Positions 60,037 to 64,000 of a stretch of DNA of 64,000 bases are shown piece after piece. The notes below the pieces were generated by a model, which saw only the letters and a list, made by a program, of their open reading frames with translations, did no database searches and had not been told where the DNA came from. Made by a program: the position numbers and the translations under genes. Each line of letters starts with the position of its first letter. The stretch's first letter is position 1. Source of the stretch: DASUFZ01 sp035541475 (GTDB lineage: Bacteria; Myxococcota_A; UBA9160; SMWR01); the NCBI GenBank assembly GCA_035541475.1, contig DATKND010000025.1, positions 120,892-184,891 of the forward strand. Direction: 5' to 3'.

Positions 60037-60066
60037 TTGACATGGACTAACAACATAGCCTATAAT
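60037..60066 (+). promoter_or_regulatory. Sigma-70-like promoter of RAYT copy 2
   Basis: TTGACA (60037-60042), 18-bp spacer, TATAAT (60061-60066), with the ATG at 60077. It is a near-consensus promoter in a very GC-rich region. Copy 1 has the same layout (TTGACA, 17 bp, TACAAC) and the shared flank CTAACATC and TAACAACATA. Confidence 0.75.
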
Positions 60067-60076
60067 CAATCTGCCG

Positions 60077-60786
60077 ATGCGCCTCGCTCAGCTCACATTC
60101 GACGATCATCGCCGCCGCACGGGTCGCGGTGGTCCTCGAGCCGGTGCGGGGCGCCCTCGCGGTCCGCGCCCGCTCGTCCATCACGTTCGACGCGACCCGC
60201 TCCCGCGCGAGTGCCCAGTGCACGTCACGCTGCGCATCCGCCGCAACGCAGGCTCGCTGCGAACACGCAGCTTCGCGTGTGCGTTCCGCCTCTTCCTTGC
60301 GCGAAGCGCGCGAGCGGGATGGGTTTCGCGTGACGCATTTCTCGATTCAGCGCGATCACGTGCATCTGATCGCGGAGGCTTCCGATGCACGCGCGCTCGG
60401 ACGCGGGATGAAGTCGATCTCCGCGCGCCTCGCTCGCCTGGTGAATCGCCTGCGCCAGCGCCGCGGCGCTGTCCTGCTCGGCCGCTACCACGCGCGCGCT
60501 GCGGACGCCGCGCGAGGTGCGCAATGCGCTGGCGTACGTGCTCTTGAACGCGCGCAAGCACTTCTCTCAGCGCTTCGGCTGTGCGCCGCCCGTGAAGCTC
60601 GACGAAGCGTCGTCCGGTGCATGGTTCAACGGCTGGAGACGAAGTCTCCAGCCGTTGTCCTCCCGCGAACCGCCGCCCATCGCCGACCCTCGCACCTGGC
60701 TGCTGCGAGTCGGCTGGCGAAGGCACGGGTTGATCGATCCGGCCGAAGTGCCCGGTGTACGGATCGCACCGCTAGCCGTAGGATGA
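60077..60786 (+). pseudogene. REP-associated tyrosine transposase (RAYT), copy 2, frameshifted
   Basis: A second RAYT in three frames. Frame 1 gives MRLAQLTFDDHRRRTGRGG, GAGRPRGPRPLVHHV and CPVHVTLRIRRN; frame 2 begins near 60285 (SSLREARERDGFRV) with the HUH motif FSIQRDHVHLIAEA; frame 3 starts at LRTPREVRNALAYVLLNARK with the catalytic Tyr and ends WLLRVGWRRHGLID. The shift between frames 2 and 3 is at CAC-GCGCGCGCTG near 60500, the same codon as in copy 1. A 14-bp perfect hairpin with a 3-nt loop lies in the C-terminal part. It is intact at both ends otherwise. Confidence 0.85.
60627..60657. repeat. Hairpin in the RAYT copy 2 coding region
   Basis: CAACGGCTGGAGAC (60627-60640), loop GAA, GTCTCCAGCCGTTG (60644-60657): a perfect 14-bp stem at the same place as the hairpin in copy 1, with different sequence. 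Confidence 0.9.
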
Positions 60787-61114
60787 GCGGCGATGCGTCG
60801 ATCGAAGTGACCTCAAGACAAGAAACGAACGGGATCGTCGGAACGTCTACGGCGAGAACGACAAGAGCTCTCGCAAGAACATTCCGCGAAGCAAGGCTCT
60901 CACCCATCGAGCACACTGCAGCAATGTTCGCACGGCGATTGCAAGCGCGGATCCGGCGCGCCCCGACGCCCTCGAGTCTCGCGTGAGATCGCTACGCCGG
61001 AAGGGTTGGTACAAGCTGCCCGACGAACCGCTCGGCAAGGTCGTGAAGAAGAAGTGGGCCCGCCGCAAGCAGCGAGCCGGCGCAAAGAAGCAGTTCTTCG
61101 AGCCAGCGCAATGA
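60782..61114 (+). pseudogene. Start-less open frame, Lys/Arg-rich protein remnant
   Basis: A 110-residue open frame without ATG, GTG or TTG near its beginning: it runs ERDRRNVYGENDKSSRKNIP, later RRKGWYKLPDEPLGKVVKKK and WARRKQRAGAKKQFFEPAQ. The composition is protein-like and rich in Lys, unlike shadow frames. It begins 4 bp before the end of RAYT copy 2, so the insertion probably removed the 5' end of a small basic-protein gene. The family is not known to me. Confidence 0.5.
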
Positions 61115-61264
61115 AACGACGACCGTCTCGAGAGCTGCCAGCCGCCGCGCTCCCCTGCCAGCACGTTGGCATCTGAGACCGCGCCCGTATGCCGCGCCCG
61201 TTTCCACAATTGGTACGAGCGATAGACTCGGCGCCTCGTTTCCGCGCCCGCGAAGGAGAGTCCC
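61115..61264. other. Short non-coding region before the DUF1993 gene
   Basis: About 150 bp without a supportable gene, lower in GC at its left end. It holds the ribosome site of the next gene (AAGGAG, 61253-61258). Confidence 0.35.
61253..61258 (+). promoter_or_regulatory. Ribosome binding site that sets a TTG start
   Basis: AAGGAG ends 6 nt before the TTG at 61265, the only start that fits the DUF1993 family N-terminus. Confidence 0.65.
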
Positions 61265-61774
61265 TTGACCCCGAACGACGCGATCCGGCTGTTCGAGAAG
61301 TCCCTCGACAACCTCGAGAAGTGCATGGAGAAGGCGTCCGAGTACGCGAAGTCGCGCGGCTTCGAGGTGGAAGTGCTGGCGCAGTCGCGGCTCGCGCCGG
61401 ATGCGTTCGAGTTCGTGCGCCAGGTGCAGTCGGCCTGCGACCAGGCGAAGTACGCGGCCGCCTACCTCGGCGGCAAGCCCGCGCCCTCGCATCCCGACAC
61501 CGAGACGAATTTCGCCGAGCTGCGCCAGCGGATCCGCAAGTGCATCGCGTTCCTCGGCTCGGTGCAGGAGAAGGACTTCGCCGGAGCGGACGACCGGCGC
61601 GTCGCGCCGCCCTGGCTCGGCGGACGCTGGCTGCGCGGCGCCGACTACCTCGTGCACGTGGCCGTCCCGAACTTCTTCTTCCACGTGACCATGGCCTACG
61701 CCATCTTGCGACACAACGGCGTGCCGCTCGGGAAAATGGACTTCATCGGCTCGCTGCCGACGCGCGAGGGCTGA
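61265..61774 (+). CDS. DUF1993 family protein
   Basis: A 169-residue four-helix protein of the DinB-like DUF1993 family: FEKSLDNLEKCMEKASEYAK, LAQSRLAPDAFEFVRQVQSA and CDQAKYAAAYLGGKP, then DYLVHVAVPNFFFHVTMAYA and the end LGKMDFIGSLP. Metal or thiol function unknown. The TTG at 61265 gives the usual length. It is convergent with the B12-type gene. Confidence 0.9.
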   Translation: MTPNDAIRLFEKSLDNLEKCMEKASEYAKSRGFEVEVLAQSRLAPDAFEFVRQVQSACDQAKYAAAYLGGKPAPSHPDTETNFAELRQRIRKCIAFLGSVQEKDFAGADDRRVAPPWLGGRWLRGADYLVHVAVPNFFFHVTMAYAILRHNGVPLGKMDFIGSLPTREG

Positions 61775-61781
61775 GGCGCGC

Positions 61782-62189
61782 TCAGCGGTCCCGCGACCGC
61801 GCGAACTCATCTCCGAGCGCGCGCAGCCGCTCCGCGATCACCTCGACCGGCGTCAGGATCTCGAAGACCTCGCGCACGCCGGCCGCGCGCAGCGCGTCGG
61901 CGTCGGCGTCCTCGAAGAGGCCGGCGGCGGCGAGCGGCGGAGGCGGCGAGCCGAGCGTCGCGAGGGCACTCCAGACCTCGCGCACGTGCGCGGCCGCGTC
62001 CTCGCCCATCGCGCGATAGCCGACCACGTGCACCTGCTCCTGGCTCGCGGCCTCGGCGACCTCGGCCGGCGTCTGCGGTCCGCCGAGCACGACCTCGCAG
62101 CCCGCGCGGTGGAGCGCCACGCCGATCGCCCAGTAGCCGCGGGTCTGGCCCCCGGTGTCGTGGCTCCACAGGACGCGGACGGGTCGCAC
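61782..62189 (-). CDS. Cobalamin-binding-like domain protein lacking the ligand His
   Basis: A 135-residue Rossmann-like domain similar to the B12-binding small domain of methylmalonyl-CoA mutase. It reads VRVLWSHDTGGQTRGYWAIG, then LGGPQTPAEVAEAASQEQVH and ending ILTPVEVIAERLRAL. The family motif is DxHxxG inside G-x-D-x-H-x-R-G; here it is TGGQTRG, so the His that binds cobalt is Gln15. The GTG at 62189 is supported by GGAGG (62198-62202). The protein is a lone domain, with no mutase gene nearby, and may bind another ligand. Confidence 0.75.
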   Translation of the reverse strand: MRPVRVLWSHDTGGQTRGYWAIGVALHRAGCEVVLGGPQTPAEVAEAASQEQVHVVGYRAMGEDAAAHVREVWSALATLGSPPPPLAAAGLFEDADADALRAAGVREVFEILTPVEVIAERLRALGDEFARSRDR

Positions 62190-62324
62190 GCCGAGAACCT
62201 CCACGCCTCGCTGCGAGGGTCGCGCAGCATAGCCGCGACCCACGACGCCACGCGGGCTCGGCGTGGCACTCCCCTTGCACGATCGATCCGATGATCGCCG
62301 ACACCGAGGCGCGGAGGGACAACC

Positions 62325-63782
62325 GTGGACCCCGGCCGCTACGACCGCCTGTCCGCCGAGGACAATGCCTTCCTGCTCGCGGAGGGTCCGACCACGCCGA
62401 TGCACGTCTCGGCCGTCGAGATCTTCGATGCCGGACCGCTGCGCCGCGAGGACGGCGGCATCGACGCCGACGCCATCCGGGACGCCTACGCCGCGGTGCT
62501 GCACCGCGTGCCGCGCTACCGACAGAAGCTCGCCTGGATCCCCTTCGCGCAGCGCGCGGTGTGGGTGGACGATCCCCACTTCCACCTCGACTACCACGTG
62601 CGCCACATCAGCCTGCCGCGCCCGGGCGGCATGGCGGAGCTGAAGCAGGTGGCGTCGCGCGTGATGGAACACCACCTCGACCGCTCGAGGCCGCTGTGGG
62701 AGTGCTGGATCATCGAAGGCCTCGAGCACGATCGCTTCGCGCTGCTGGTGAAGACGCATCACTGCATGATCGACGGTGCCTCCGGCGTCGAGCTAGCGCA
62801 GATCCTGCTCTCTCCCGACCCCGAGCGGCGCGCGGAGACACCGCGCCGCTACGTGCCGCGGCGTCGCCCGACGCAGCTTGCGCTGCTGCGCGACGAGGTC
62901 GTGCGCGCGGCGTCCTTGCCGCTCCAGGTCGCGCGCGGCGTGCGGGCGTTGAGGCGCACGACGTCCGACCTCCGCGGCGAGCTCGCCGCGCGCCTGTCCG
63001 CGCTGCGCGAGCTCGCTGGCGTCGCGGCGCAGGGGTCGTCGGAGACCCCGCTCAACGGGCGCCTCTGCCCGCACCGGCGCTTCGACTGGCTGACGCTCTC
63101 GCTCGCCGACACGCGCGCGATCCGCAAGGCACTCGGCTGCACGGTGAACGACGTGGTGCTCGCGACGGTGACGGGCGCGCTGCGGACCTTCCTGCGCGGC
63201 CGCCAGGTGCGACCCGAGGGGCTTCGCTTCCGCGTGTCGGCGCCCGTCTCGATGCGCAGCGAGGCGGAGCGCGGCGTGGCGGGAAACCGCGTGTCGTCGT
63301 GGATGGTGGAACTTCCGATCCGCCAGGCCGACCCGCGCAAGCAGCTCGCCGCGATCCACGCCGAGACGCAGCGCCTGAAGACCTCGCAGAGCGCGCTCGG
63401 CATCGAGTTCCTGATGAGCGCCGCCGAGTGGGCGCCCGCCGGCATCGTCTCGCTCGGCGCGCGCATGGCGTCGGGTTCTTTCAACTCGATCGTGACCAAC
63501 GTGCCCGGGCCGCAGTTCCCGCTCTACATGCTCGGCGCGAGGCTGCGCGCAATGATCCCGCAGGTCCCACTGCTCGAGAACCTCGGGCTCTGCATCGCGC
63601 TGCTCTCCTACGACGGCCAGATCCATTGGGGCTTCACGGCGGACTACGAGCTGGTCCCGGATCTGTCGCTCTTCGTCGAGGCGGTGGAGATCTCGTTCGC
63701 GGAGCTCGCTCGCGTCGCCGGCGTGGACCGAGTCGGCGCCGTGCGCGAGTGCGCGCGAGGCGCGGAGTCACTCGTCCACTGA
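62325..63782 (+). CDS. Wax ester synthase / diacylglycerol acyltransferase (WS/DGAT)
   Basis: A 485-residue acyltransferase that makes storage wax esters or triacylglycerol. The catalytic HHxxxDG motif is HHCMIDG at residues 145-151, the SRPLWE motif at 121-126, and the C-terminal NVPGPQFPLYM. The N-terminus DRLSAEDNAFLLAE is typical. The GTG at 62325 is used. Storage lipids fit with the other lipid enzymes in the window. A ribosome site is weak. Confidence 0.95.
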   Translation: MDPGRYDRLSAEDNAFLLAEGPTTPMHVSAVEIFDAGPLRREDGGIDADAIRDAYAAVLHRVPRYRQKLAWIPFAQRAVWVDDPHFHLDYHVRHISLPRPGGMAELKQVASRVMEHHLDRSRPLWECWIIEGLEHDRFALLVKTHHCMIDGASGVELAQILLSPDPERRAETPRRYVPRRRPTQLALLRDEVVRAASLPLQVARGVRALRRTTSDLRGELAARLSALRELAGVAAQGSSETPLNGRLCPHRRFDWLTLSLADTRAIRKALGCTVNDVVLATVTGALRTFLRGRQVRPEGLRFRVSAPVSMRSEAERGVAGNRVSSWMVELPIRQADPRKQLAAIHAETQRLKTSQSALGIEFLMSAAEWAPAGIVSLGARMASGSFNSIVTNVPGPQFPLYMLGARLRAMIPQVPLLENLGLCIALLSYDGQIHWGFTADYELVPDLSLFVEAVEISFAELARVAGVDRVGAVRECARGAESLVH

Positions 63783-63886
63783 GGCGCGTGAGTCGGGGCT
63801 CCCCACGCGCCAGCATCGCGCGCGCGTTGCGGGCGCGGCGCGCCGGCACGCGGATTGCGATCGCAGGACGCGGGAGGAGACACGCA

Positions 63887-64000
63887 ATGGCCGACTTCCT
63901 CGGCGCCTACTCCATCCAGTACTGGCTCGAATCCGCGCCTCAGGGCTACCTCGAGAACACCGAATACGGGCACGAGCCGGGCGAACAGGAGCCGAAGCTC
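63887..64000 (+). CDS. Partial gene at the right edge, unknown
   Basis: An ATG at 63887 with a good ribosome site (GGAGGAG, 7 nt upstream) opens 38 codons (MADFLGAYSIQYWLESAPQG), running off the window. The sequence is Tyr/Glu-rich. I cannot identify it. Confidence 0.6.
   Translation, partial: MADFLGAYSIQYWLESAPQGYLENTEYGHEPGEQEPKL

Noticed and set aside
1..64000. tRNA, rRNA or other structural RNA genes
   Set aside because: I read for cloverleaf-like and conserved rRNA patterns and found none that I could defend.

Overview
The window is about 70% GC, densely coded, free of rRNA and tRNA genes that I can see, and reads like a chromosome segment of an uncultured delta-proteobacterial-type organism (Myxococcota- or Binatota-like; this is inference, no marker gene is present). 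The reasons are secreted proteins with exosortase-type C-terminal tails (VPEP, VPALP and LPES variants), SCP2/Ltp2-type thiolase with a DUF35 partner, three cytochrome P450s, many acyl-CoA and MaoC enzymes, a wax ester synthase, and a likely selenoprotein. Many genes are stacked with GTGA or ATGA stop/start overlaps, so translational coupling is the rule.

Layout. 0-3.7 kb: end of a DUF4056 gene, thiolase/DUF35 pair, diacylglycerol kinase, TetR regulator. 3.7-8.2 kb: two secreted proteins, one a 1209-residue product with a PEP-CTERM-like signal in its interior followed at once by a lipobox. 8.4-13.4 kb: a tight minus-strand operon (acyl-CoA ligase, MaoC hydratase, VOC protein, SDR, HupE-like membrane protein, MsrB). 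13.5-21 kb: a scarred region with membrane glycosyltransferase-like genes, a methyltransferase, an SGNH hydrolase, several gene fragments and an IS1595-type transposase tail. 21-23.6 kb: a secreted protein of 14 repeats. 23.6-25.4 kb: an alpha/beta hydrolase and gene relics between 49-bp direct repeats. Four copies of a ~65-bp dispersed repeat sit in the scarred zones, at 13.5, 20.7, 24.7 and 25.0 kb.

25.4-31.6 kb: HyuB-HyuA-dehydratase operon, then a Coq4-like protein and a small secreted protein. 31.6-32.4 kb: first frameshifted REP-associated tyrosine transposase (RAYT). 32.5-36.6 kb: enoyl-CoA hydratase, membrane-anchored thioredoxin-fold protein with an in-frame UGA in a W-U-P-Y-C motif, VOC protein, lipoprotein, sphingosine-phosphate-lyase-like enzyme. 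36.6-39.4 kb: H-NS-type protein, ECF sigma factor, and an anti-sigma/bactofilin-like fusion. 39.4-44.3 kb: SnoaL protein, hemolysin III, phosphotransferase, old-yellow-enzyme-type reductase, YkgJ protein. 44.4-50.9 kb: P450, FAD monooxygenase, a frameshifted GFA gene, Mo-carrier-like protein, methyltransferase, STAS protein, DDN-like protein, ceramidase, GST. 50.9-59.4 kb: GT39 transferase, phosphodiesterase lipoprotein, two more P450s, membrane protein, nuclease. 59.4-64 kb: VOC protein, second RAYT copy, DUF1993, a B12-domain protein lacking its ligand His, wax ester synthase, and the start of one more gene.

Functionally, the intact genes point to oxidative breakdown of hydrophobic, perhaps steroid- or isoprenoid-like, substrates (P450 hydroxylation, CoA ligation, hydration, retro-aldol or thiolytic cleavage), with envelope functions (secreted sorted proteins, sphingolipid turnover, lipid-linked sugar transfer). 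The most unusual observations are the candidate selenoprotein, the internal sorting signal plus lipobox, and the two RAYT copies that share a frameshift site and carry covarying hairpins at the same place in their coding sequence.
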